DNA from: an uncultured Flavobacteriales bacterium
GTDB lineage: Bacteria; Bacteroidota; Bacteroidia; Flavobacteriales; UBA7430
Assembly: GCA_913041775.1 (NCBI GenBank)
Contig: CAJWJW010000013.1
Span: 1-14,791, forward strand
Direction of reading: 5' to 3'
DNA length: 14,791 nucleotides
The position numbers and the translations under genes were made by a program. The notes under the pieces are model-generated. The model saw only the letters and a program-made list of their open reading frames with translations. It was not told the origin of the DNA and did no database searches. Position 1 is the first letter of the stretch. Every line of letters begins with the position of its first letter. Shown here piece after piece: positions 7,027-14,514 of this stretch.

Positions 7027-7727
7027 ATGAAAAAGATACTTTTAATTCTATTTAGTTGTGTTTTAACGATTCAAGCTTCCGCACAAAGACAAGCTAATTC
7101 AACTACAGTAAACCGCAAAGCAGGCTTATTTAAAAACGCATACAAAAATGACTTCAGTGGTAGTTTTACTTGTGGGATTATAGGCTTTGGTGGAGATTTA
7201 AGTACTGCTACAGAAAAGCAATCGTTTACTAAAAACTTCAGTCTAAAAAAACACATAATCAGAGGTATTACGGTGAGTACAAAAGTGAGTACTAGACAAA
7301 TCCATGGACAAGGAGACGTCTACAATAGTGAATACGAGTATACGTCAAACAATACCTTCAGCAATAAATTCTTAGCATATGGCTTCTTGGTGAAAAAGCA
7401 ACTAAACAATACTAAAGAGTCTAATTCTAGAGTATTTAAAATCAATATAGCAAGAGGTTTAGGGGTTATATCTTCGGAAGTAAACTTGCATCCAGATCAC
7501 TTTTCTGTACCCGATAGCAAATTAAATTTCAAAACCGCTTATATACCAATAGTCTTGGATTTTGAATATTTTTCACACCACACATTGGATTTATCTTATC
7601 ATCGGAACTAAGCTATTTCTTTAGTGATAAAATAGACCTGCATGGTGTGAATTTCGGTCCAAAAACCTTAACAAAAATGGACCTATTTACTGGCTATACT
7701 AATGGTATTTGTATAAAACTCGAATAA
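7027..7727 (+). pseudogene. Second outer-membrane barrel gene of the pair, interrupted by a one-base frameshift
   Basis: The frame starting at ATG 7027 stops at 7609-7611 after 194 residues, in the middle of a barrel strand. Reading resumes in the -1 frame and runs to TAA at 7725-7727. Adding one T to the T5 run at 7569-7573 joins the two frames into a 233-residue protein, close to the 227 of its neighbour. The joined sequence then matches the neighbour without gaps: PIVLDFEYFFTPHIGF against PLGIEASYYLRQGFGF, then SDKIDL in both. The N-terminus has a signal peptide (MKKILLILFSCVLTIQASAQ, cleavage after ASA). Other shared segments include SFTCGIIGFGGDL against SFSYGNTLFLGDL. The break may be a true mutation, a sequencing error in the homopolymer, or slippage at TTT. 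The restored stop is 14 bases before fbp. Function is unknown. Confidence 0.8.
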
Positions 7728-7741
7728 ACTCTTATATAAAG

Positions 7742-8728
7742 ATGAAATCTGAAAACTTAGTACTTCTAAATCAGTTTGTAGAAGAAAACCCCTCTTTACA
7801 CAGTGAAAATCCAGTTGATATATTATCTATTTTAAAAGCTATTGAAAAAGCTTCTACTAAGGTACATAATACAATTAATCGTGCAGGACTTTTAGATGTT
7901 TTAGGAGCTGCTGGATCGGAAAACATCCAAGGGGAAGAAGTACAAAAAATGGACTTGTTTGCCAACGATCAATTTATCGAAGCACTAAAAGATTGTGGCC
8001 ATATTGCTGCAATTGCTAGTGAGGAAAACGATGAAATTATTTCTTTAAACACTACTGGTGAATATTTGTTTGCTACCGACCCCTTAGATGGTTCATCGAA
8101 TATTGATGTAAACATTTCTGTAGGTAGTATTTTCTCTGTTTTTAAACGCACAGTTACAGGTGAAGTAACAACAGAAGAATTCAATCGTTTCGGCTATGAA
8201 CAAATCCTTGCAGGCTATGTATTGTATGGAACTTCTACGATATTGATTTACACTTGTGGTCATGGAGTTCATTCATTCACATTCGATCCTAAACCAGAGG
8301 TTTTTGCTTTAGCTAATCCTGCTATACAAACTCCAGAAAATGGAAATATCTATTCTATAAACGAAGGGAATTACAACTCATTAGACAAGGGGATTCAAAA
8401 TTATGTAACCTATTGTAAGGCGCTTAAAGAAAATGGGAAACGTACACATACTGCACGTTTTATGGGCTCTTTAGTTGCCGACTTTCACCGAAACATGCTT
8501 AAAGGTGGTGTATTTATTTATCCAGCAACAGCAGATGCACCCGAAGGGAAATTGCGTTTACTATATGAATGCAACCCTATAGCCATGATTGCCGAACAAG
8601 CTGGCGGAACTGCTACTTGGGGAACAGAACGACTATTAAACATTAAAGCGAGTGACATACACCAACGTACTCCTTTCTTTATAGGCTCTAAAAATATGAT
8701 GAAGAAAGCTATTAGCTTTTTGAGTTAA
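7742..8728 (+). CDS. fbp: Fructose-1,6-bisphosphatase class I
   Basis: This cytoplasmic enzyme removes the C1 phosphate of fructose 1,6-bisphosphate, the committed step of gluconeogenesis. The 328 residues align with E. coli Fbp over the full length. Key parts are NRAGLLDVLGAAGSENIQGE (46-65), the metal-binding acidic pair in IASEENDE (91-98), the DPLDGSSNID signature at 113-122, YSINEGNY, SLVADFHRNMLKGG and LLYECNPIAM. I chose the ATG at 7742: it gives MKSENLVLLNQFVEENP, which lines up with the N-terminus of the family. An earlier TTG at 7709 lies inside the end of the preceding barrel gene and adds eleven residues with no homology. No good promoter is seen directly upstream, so it is probably read from the promoter at 6288. 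Two hairpins follow its stop. Confidence is very high. Confidence 0.97.
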   Translation: MKSENLVLLNQFVEENPSLHSENPVDILSILKAIEKASTKVHNTINRAGLLDVLGAAGSENIQGEEVQKMDLFANDQFIEALKDCGHIAAIASEENDEIISLNTTGEYLFATDPLDGSSNIDVNISVGSIFSVFKRTVTGEVTTEEFNRFGYEQILAGYVLYGTSTILIYTCGHGVHSFTFDPKPEVFALANPAIQTPENGNIYSINEGNYNSLDKGIQNYVTYCKALKENGKRTHTARFMGSLVADFHRNMLKGGVFIYPATADAPEGKLRLLYECNPIAMIAEQAGGTATWGTERLLNIKASDIHQRTPFFIGSKNMMKKAISFLS

Positions 8729-8729
8729 A

Positions 8730-8768
8730 CGTAAAATAAGTTTTACGACATTAGTAAAACGACTTATT
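8730..8768 (+). other. Overlapping inverted repeats downstream of fbp
   Basis: CGTAAAA at 8730-8736 pairs with TTTTACG at 8741-8747 in a 7-bp hairpin with a 4-base loop. The same TTTTAC (8741-8746) can instead pair with GTAAAA at 8754-8759, extended by AATAAG/CTTATT across a 3-base bulge. The two structures exclude each other. They start one base after the fbp stop and may end or stabilise the fbp transcript; an AT-rich but not pure U stretch follows. Confidence 0.4.
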
Positions 8769-8781
8769 ATTTATAAAACAT

Positions 8782-8807
8782 ACCCCGATCAGTTTACCGA
8801 TTGGGGT
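8782..8807 (+). terminator. Hairpin between fbp and mfd, possible terminator
   Basis: ACCCCGATC (8782-8790) pairs with GATTGGGGT (8799-8807) around an 8-base loop, a 9-bp GC-containing stem with one G-U pair, in otherwise AT-rich DNA. No U-run follows, so it is not a classical intrinsic terminator. It lies 15 bases before the mfd start and could also act on mfd translation. Confidence 0.4.
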
Positions 8808-8822
8808 GAAGTTATTACAGCA

Positions 8823-11800
8823 ATGAAAAAAAGTGAACTACTTAACGGCTATCTACAAAGTGTACAAAACAAAAATGTTTTAGAAACTTTAAATACAGAA
8901 AATCAAATTCACTTATCAGGACTTTCGGGTTCTGCGGCAAGCATAGTTGCCTCATGCTATTTTAATGAATCGGATAAGGCTAGCATTTTCATCCTTAAAG
9001 ACAAGGAAGCAGCGGCCTATTTTTTTAATGATTTAGAACAGTTTATTTCAGAAAAAGATTTACTTTTCTATCCAGGATCCTACCGTAGACCATACCAAAT
9101 TGAGGAAACAGACAATGCCAATGTACTTATGCGAGCTGAGGTATTAAATAGACTTAGTTCTCGTAGAAAAGCTTCTTGTATCGTTACCTATCCGGATGCA
9201 TTATTCGAAAAGGTCATTACAAAAAAGGAACTAACACGAAACACTCTAAAACTTACTATTGGCGAAGAAATAGGAATTGATTTTTTAAACGAAACCCTCT
9301 TTGAGTATGGGTTTGAATATGCGGAGATTGTTGTAGAGCCAGGTCAATTTTCTATCCGAGGTGGTATCGTAGATGTATTTTCATTCTCTAACGAGCAACC
9401 ATACAGAATAGAGTTTTTTGGAGATGAAGTAGAAAGTATTCGCAGTTTTAATATTAATACGCAGCTGTCTGTTTTAGAAGTAAAGAAACTGAACATTATT
9501 CCCAATGTAGAGAATAAGGATATAGTTGAGTCTCGTGTACCTTTTATTAATTATTTGGATAGCGACGCGACTTTGTGGACTGATGACCAAGGTTTATGTG
9601 AGGGGCAGTTGGATAAACTTTACCTTAAATCGTACAGTGCTTTTGAGAACTTAGATGGAGAGATTAAACACCTTAAACCAGAAGAGCTTTTTATTAACTC
9701 TAAAGTATTTAGAAAGGCCATTAAAGAATTTAAATTAGTATCCTTTGGAAGTAACCATAAAAAAGGACGACTAAACATAGACTTCAGTACTTCATTCCAA
9801 CCGAGTTTCAACAAACAATTCGACCTTATCATTACTCATTTTAATGAGCAAACAGAACTAGGGTATCAAAATTTAATTCTGTGTTCTTCACAGAAACAAG
9901 AAGAACGTTTTCACAGTATATTCGAAAAAACAGAGGGGGATTTCAAATTCAATACAATGCTTCTGCCCTTGCATGAAGGATTTATAGATCATGAAAACAA
10001 AATACTGTGCTATACCGACCATCAGCTATTTGAACGGTATCATAAGTTCAAATTAAAATCTTCTCTAAACTACAAAAAGACCATAACCCTAGACGAAATA
10101 ACCAATCTAGAAATTGGTGATTTCGTTACCCATATAGATCATGGGGTAGGTAAATTTGGTGGTTTACAAAAAATTGATGTGCAGGGTAAAAAGCAAGAAG
10201 CTATAAAGCTTATATACCGAAACAACGACTTACTATATGTAAGTATTCATTCCCTACATAAAATTGCAAAGTTTAACAGCAAAGAAGGAACTACTCCTAA
10301 AATCCACCAGTTGGGTTCTCCACAATGGGAGAAAACGAAGAGTAAAACTAAAACTAAAATTAAAACCATTGCGTACGACTTAATCCAGTTGTATGCAAAA
10401 CGTAAAACTGTTAAAGGATTTGCTTTTAGTCCTGATAATTACATGCAATACGAATTAGAGGCTAGTTTTATTTATGAAGATACACCAGACCAACTAAAAA
10501 CAACAATCGCTGTAAAAAAAGACATGGAATCGGCCTTACCAATGGACCGTTTGGTTTGTGGTGACGTAGGTTTTGGGAAAACAGAAATAGCAATTAGAGC
10601 GGCCTTTAAAGCTGTATGCGACAATAAACAAGTTGCTATTCTAGTTCCAACAACCATCTTAGCACTGCAGCATTATAAAACCTTTAGAAAACGATTAAAA
10701 GACTTTCCAGTAACAGTAGATTATATAAACCGTTTTAAAACGGCAAAGCAGCAAAAGGAAACATTGAAAAACTTAGCCGATGGAAAGGTGGATATAATTA
10801 TTGGTACGCATAGGATTGTTGGAAAAGATGTAAAATTTTTAGATCTAGGTTTATTAATTGTAGATGAAGAGCAAAAATTTGGAGTAGGTGTGAAAGACAA
10901 GCTAAAAACCATAAAAGCCAATGTAGATACGCTTACGCTTACTGCAACCCCAATTCCGAGAACACTTCAGTTTTCGCTAATGGCAGCAAGAGATTTATCG
11001 ACCATAAAAACAGCCCCACCAAACCGACAGCCTGTACAAACTCAAAGTATAGGATTTAATGAAGAAACTCTTCGAGATGCTATACAATACGAAGTTTCTA
11101 GAGGTGGTCAGGTATTTTTTATACACAACCGTATAGAAAACATAAAAGAGGTTGCTGGAATGGTGCAGCGTTTGTGCCCAGATGTAAAAGTAGGAATTGG
11201 CCATGGACAAATGGAAGGTCCTAAATTAGAGCGACTGATGCTCGATTTTATAGAAGGTGAATTTGATGTACTTGTCTCAACCACTATTATTGAAAGTGGA
11301 TTAGACATTCCTAATGCCAATACTATAATTATAAATAATGCACAGAATTTTGGACTGAGTGATTTACATCAAATGCGTGGTAGAGTTGGACGATCGAACA
11401 AAAAAGCTTTTTGTTTTCTAATTACTCCACCACGAATAAGCATGAGTGAAGAAGGTAGAAAACGGATTCAGGCATTAGAACAACATTCGGACTTAGGGGC
11501 AGGGTTTAATATTGCAATGCGCGATTTAGAAATCCGTGGTGCAGGAGATATTTTGGGCGCAGAACAGTCAGGGTTTATTTCTGACATAGGCTTTGAGATG
11601 TATCAAAAGATATTAAATGAAGCGGTACGAGAGCTTAAAGAATTAGAGTTTAAAGATCTATATAAAAAGGAGAATACAGACTCATTCTTTGTAGACGAGT
11701 GTCAGATAGACACAGATATGGAGATTCTTATTCCAGATAATTATGTGAATTCTATTTCTGAACGATTACAACTCTATAAAGACCTTAACAATTTAGAAAA

Positions 11801-12146
11801 CCAAAAAGACTTGAGTGTATTCGAAAAGAATATTATCGATCGTTTTGGACCTATACCTCCATCAGTAGAAAAACTAATTCAATCGATAAAACTTCGATGG
11901 ATAGGGAGAGATTTAGGATTTGAGAAAATTGTATTGAAAGCGAATAAAATGATCACCTATTTTGTAGCAAATCCACAATCAAACTTTTTTGAATCTGAAA
12001 AATTTAAGTCAGTGCTCAATTATATACAATCCAATCCTAAAGCATGTATTATGAAGGAGCGGAATAATAAACTCAGCTTAGTCTTTGATAAGGTAACAGA
12101 ACTAGAGGTAGCTCTGTACCACTTAAACTGTATATTGGAACGCTAA
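8823..12146 (+). CDS. mfd: Transcription-repair coupling factor
   Basis: Mfd is the ATP-driven translocase that removes RNA polymerase stalled at DNA damage and recruits UvrA. The 1107 residues (E. coli: 1148) show the expected order. A UvrB-like N-terminal part contains YPGSYRRPYQIEETD and GQFSIRGGIVDVFS. The CarD-like RNA polymerase interaction domain begins near 429 with GDFVTHIDHGVGKFGG. The helicase core has Walker A GDVGFGKTE (580-588), Walker B DEEQ (681-684), TATPIPRTL (707-715), STTIIESGLDIPNAN (from 819) and QMRGRVGRS (850-858). Further on are the segment LEIRGAGDILGAEQSG, typical of Mfd and RecG, and a C-terminal domain rich in charged residues. The frame is continuous with no broken motif. 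Its ATG is 94 bases after fbp; I see no consensus promoter in that gap. It is convergent with the DUF3078 gene, 34 bases away. Confidence is very high. Confidence 0.98.
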   Translation: MKKSELLNGYLQSVQNKNVLETLNTENQIHLSGLSGSAASIVASCYFNESDKASIFILKDKEAAAYFFNDLEQFISEKDLLFYPGSYRRPYQIEETDNANVLMRAEVLNRLSSRRKASCIVTYPDALFEKVITKKELTRNTLKLTIGEEIGIDFLNETLFEYGFEYAEIVVEPGQFSIRGGIVDVFSFSNEQPYRIEFFGDEVESIRSFNINTQLSVLEVKKLNIIPNVENKDIVESRVPFINYLDSDATLWTDDQGLCEGQLDKLYLKSYSAFENLDGEIKHLKPEELFINSKVFRKAIKEFKLVSFGSNHKKGRLNIDFSTSFQPSFNKQFDLIITHFNEQTELGYQNLILCSSQKQEERFHSIFEKTEGDFKFNTMLLPLHEGFIDHENKILCYTDHQLFERYHKFKLKSSLNYKKTITLDEITNLEIGDFVTHIDHGVGKFGGLQKIDVQGKKQEAIKLIYRNNDLLYVSIHSLHKIAKFNSKEGTTPKIHQLGSPQWEKTKSKTKTKIKTIAYDLIQLYAKRKTVKGFAFSPDNYMQYELEASFIYEDTPDQLKTTIAVKKDMESALPMDRLVCGDVGFGKTEIAIRAAFKAVCDNKQVAILVPTTILALQHYKTFRKRLKDFPVTVDYINRFKTAKQQKETLKNLADGKVDIIIGTHRIVGKDVKFLDLGLLIVDEEQKFGVGVKDKLKTIKANVDTLTLTATPIPRTLQFSLMAARDLSTIKTAPPNRQPVQTQSIGFNEETLRDAIQYEVSRGGQVFFIHNRIENIKEVAGMVQRLCPDVKVGIGHGQMEGPKLERLMLDFIEGEFDVLVSTTIIESGLDIPNANTIIINNAQNFGLSDLHQMRGRVGRSNKKAFCFLITPPRISMSEEGRKRIQALEQHSDLGAGFNIAMRDLEIRGAGDILGAEQSGFISDIGFEMYQKILNEAVRELKELEFKDLYKKENTDSFFVDECQIDTDMEILIPDNYVNSISERLQLYKDLNNLENQKDLSVFEKNIIDRFGPIPPSVEKLIQSIKLRWIGRDLGFEKIVLKANKMITYFVANPQSNFFESEKFKSVLNYIQSNPKACIMKERNNKLSLVFDKVTELEVALYHLNCILER

Positions 12147-12180
12147 TACGTATGTTGATAGAGAAAACAAATACTGTTTC

Positions 12181-13116
12181 CTAAAATGAATAACTAAGCC
12201 CTAAACCAAACAGTTCTTTAAACTGCACCCTTGGTCCTGAGCTTTCAAAGACTCCGTCATCGTCCAAATCTAAAGCAATATCTATATCCTCATCGTAAAT
12301 TAAATGTGTGGTAATATTGGCACTCAGGTATTTATTAATTTTCATGAGTAATAGCAATTGCCAATCTACATCTACACTAATTCCTTGGTCTTTGTAATTT
12401 GAAAATAAAGTCGCTTTTGTATCTAAATTTACATTTTCCCAAAGCGTGTTTTTATACTGTAGTTTTAGTGCTCCACCAAATTCCGAACGTGTACGATCTC
12501 CTGACCGTACTAAAACACCGTACTCATTATACACTGCTGGCTTTACTCCAAAAGCACCAGCATCGGCCAAATCACTATTGTTAACGTAGGTGATTTTACC
12601 ACTCAAAGGAAGTACTTGTAAATTAAGAGTTCTATTGGTGCTTTTATAACTCAGTCCAATAGAAATAGAACTGTAAGCAGGTGCCAAAAAACCAGAAATT
12701 AATTTAGAATCGGTTGGACTTTTATAACCATTAGCAACCTGAGATTTTAGATTAAAACTCATATTATAATACCATTTACTAAAAGCGGATCTACCATAAG
12801 AACTGTTCAACTCTATGCGATCGTCACTTTTGGCCACTTTACCAATATCACCCTGACGAATTATACCAAAAGCTAAGTCTAGAGAGTTGTCCCAAATTTT
12901 AGTAGAATCTTTATATCCTATTGCGCATTTCATTAAGCCAGTAGCCGAAATAGAAGATTGTCCACCCGCCGACCAATTACTAAAACTTACTTGTGATAAG
13001 TTTAAAGCTGTCGTAGCAGAACGAGACCAGTGCTTTAAACTATCAGTCTCGAAGGAGTTTTCTGCAAAACTAAAAAAGGAGCTCAGCAGTACTATGTAAA
13101 ATAAAGACTTAGACAT
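12181..13116 (-). CDS. DUF3078 family outer-membrane protein
   Basis: The 311-residue protein begins with a signal peptide (MSKSLFYIVLLSSFFSFA, cleavage probably after Ala18). The DUF3078 hallmark follows: LSQVSFSNWSAGGQSSIS at about 40-57, with NWSAGG at 47-52, then WDNSLDLAFGIIRQGD. The middle is a run of amphipathic strands, and the C-terminus reads GPRVQFKELFGLGLSYSF with a terminal Phe, as in outer-membrane beta-barrels. A DLDDDG loop at 283-288 just before the last strands could bind a metal ion; that is inference. The family is widespread in Bacteroidota and its function is not known. It is convergent with mfd, and the desaturase lies upstream on the same strand behind a terminator, so it is probably transcribed alone. 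I see no consensus promoter in the 89-bp upstream gap. Confidence 0.88.
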   Translation of the reverse strand: MSKSLFYIVLLSSFFSFAENSFETDSLKHWSRSATTALNLSQVSFSNWSAGGQSSISATGLMKCAIGYKDSTKIWDNSLDLAFGIIRQGDIGKVAKSDDRIELNSSYGRSAFSKWYYNMSFNLKSQVANGYKSPTDSKLISGFLAPAYSSISIGLSYKSTNRTLNLQVLPLSGKITYVNNSDLADAGAFGVKPAVYNEYGVLVRSGDRTRSEFGGALKLQYKNTLWENVNLDTKATLFSNYKDQGISVDVDWQLLLLMKINKYLSANITTHLIYDEDIDIALDLDDDGVFESSGPRVQFKELFGLGLSYSF

Positions 13117-13152
13117 AAGAACAATAGGTAGTATTAGATTTTGTGACAGGAC

Positions 13153-13179
13153 AAAAAAAAGGCCACTTTTAAAGGTGGC
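13153..13179 (-). terminator. Intrinsic terminator of the desaturase gene
   Basis: On the minus strand, GCCACCTTT (13179-13171) pairs with AAAAGTGGC (13170-13162) with one wobble; the middle TTTAAAA would form the loop. A run of eight T follows after GCC (13160-13153). It lies 27 bases beyond the desaturase stop and before the DUF3078 start, so it should separate the two genes. Confidence 0.85.
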
Positions 13180-13205
13180 ACTTAATTAGATTCTAATTTG
13201 TAAAA

Positions 13206-14297
13206 CTACGAAACTACTGGTTTTTCACCGAGTTGTTTTAGCATTTTATAATGAGAGCGAACTGCAGCAAAATAGGTCTTTTTATCATTGTATATAATAC
13301 CGTATTCTTCAGCTGTAGCTCTTACGATATGAGACAATTTTTTATAATGTACGTGACAAATATTTGGAAATAGGTGGTGTTCTATTTGGAAATTTAATCC
13401 CCCAACATACCAGGTTACTAACTTGGAATGTTTTGCAAAATTTGCTGTTGTTTTTAATTGGTGTATCATCCATTCATTTTCTACTTTCCCTTCGTCTGAA
13501 GGTATAGGGAATGAAACTCCTTCTACAACATGTGCTAATTGAAAAGTAACAGTTAAGATAAACCCTGCAACCATATTCATTACCAACCAACCTAAAATCA
13601 CTTGCCACCAAGCAAATGGAGAAAAGATCATTGGTAAAGCAAAGATAAATGCCCAGTAGGCGAGTTTGTACGAAAGTAGTTTTTTAAACTGTTTCGTCTT
13701 ATCCAATTTACCTTCTGGACTCAAACCCATTTTGGTAAATCTACGGTATTGAACAAAATCTAATACAGACCACAAAAGCGTTCCTAACGTGTATAAGAAA
13801 AATGCATAGATATGTTGAAACTTATGTCCCTTACCCCAGTTTTGCTCAGAAGAGAGTCTTAATAATGGATCTTGATGTATATCACCATCTAATCCATCGA
13901 TATTGGTGTAAGTATGGTGTAATATATTGTGTTGTACTTTCCAGTTGTATACATCACCTCCAATAAGGTGAATACAAATACCTATTAGATTATTTACTTT
14001 GGGATTTGAAGAATACGCACCGTGATTGGCATCGTGCATAACAGACATTCCAATACCAGCCATTCCTACACCCATGGTTAGAGCTAAAGTAAAAGCCCAT
14101 AGGCCAGAAAGGATTCCTGTATATACGAGTGCATAAGGAATGAGGTAGATTAAGAACATAGAAATAGATTTCACAACCATATGACTATTGGCATTTCTTG
14201 AGATTTTATTCTCTTTAAAATAACCATTTACCCTTTTTCTTAATTCTTTAACAAAAGGCACTTGCTCTTTGTTCTGAAATCTTATTCTTGGAATCAT
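13206..14297 (-). CDS. Membrane fatty-acid (acyl) desaturase, front-end type His-box family
   Basis: Membrane desaturases insert a double bond into acyl chains at a di-iron centre held by three His boxes. All are present (numbering from the ATG at 14297): HDANH at 88-92, HNILHH at 123-128 and QIEHH at 304-308. The Gln in the last box is typical of front-end (delta-5/delta-6-like) desaturases, but there is no cytochrome b5 domain, so position specificity is open. Hydrophobic segments at about 43-87 and 205-255 fit a four-helix inner-membrane enzyme. The 363 residues are normal. I start at the ATG at 14297: the alternative GTG at 14348 would add 17 residues but overlaps the promoter's -33 element. 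The gene has its own promoter and terminator, so it is a single-gene unit. A role in membrane fluidity is likely. Confidence 0.92.
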   Translation of the reverse strand: MIPRIRFQNKEQVPFVKELRKRVNGYFKENKISRNANSHMVVKSISMFLIYLIPYALVYTGILSGLWAFTLALTMGVGMAGIGMSVMHDANHGAYSSNPKVNNLIGICIHLIGGDVYNWKVQHNILHHTYTNIDGLDGDIHQDPLLRLSSEQNWGKGHKFQHIYAFFLYTLGTLLWSVLDFVQYRRFTKMGLSPEGKLDKTKQFKKLLSYKLAYWAFIFALPMIFSPFAWWQVILGWLVMNMVAGFILTVTFQLAHVVEGVSFPIPSDEGKVENEWMIHQLKTTANFAKHSKLVTWYVGGLNFQIEHHLFPNICHVHYKKLSHIVRATAEEYGIIYNDKKTYFAAVRSHYKMLKQLGEKPVVS

Positions 14298-14321
14298 TTT
14301 TCTTATCGCTAAAATTCTTGA

Positions 14322-14350
14322 CAAATGTAGCGCAATTCTATTCAGCACAA
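14322..14350 (-). promoter_or_regulatory. Bacteroidota sigma-A promoter for the desaturase
   Basis: On the minus strand TTG (14350-14348, within TTTTG) is followed after 18 bases by TACATTTG (14329-14322), matching TAnnTTTG. Transcription would start near 14315, giving a leader of about 18 bases to the ATG at 14297. This decides the start codon, since a GTG start at 14348 would lie upstream of the transcript. Confidence 0.78.
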
Positions 14351-14463
14351 AATTGAAACTTGTTAAATGAATGTTAACAACAAATACCTAAATATCTCAA
14401 TATATGAATGTTACGGTATTTAAAGCATTCAAATAAGTCTATATCGTATGTAATAAATACAAA

Positions 14464-14493
14464 AAACCTCCAGCGATTACTCGGAGGAGGTTT
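14464..14493 (-). terminator. Intrinsic terminator of the 2-oxoglutarate dehydrogenase E2 gene
   Basis: On the minus strand AAACCTCC (14493-14486) pairs with GGAGGTTT (14471-14464), an 8-bp stem with a loop of 14 bases in which further pairing is possible. The T-run continues to six T (14466-14461). It lies 21 bases after the E2 stop at 14515. Confidence 0.85.
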
Positions 14494-14514
14494 AATTTAA
14501 TTTCTTAATAGGTT

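Noticed and set aside
7569..7575. Programmed -1 frameshift as the preferred explanation for the broken barrel gene
   Set aside because: The sequence is not a proper X XXY YYZ heptamer in the zero frame (TAT TTT TCA) and I see no downstream stimulatory stem, so an indel or read error is more likely. It is kept only as an alternative.
7709..7741. TTG start giving fbp eleven extra residues
   Set aside because: It lies in the restored end of the preceding barrel gene and the extra residues do not match the family; ATG 7742 aligns well.
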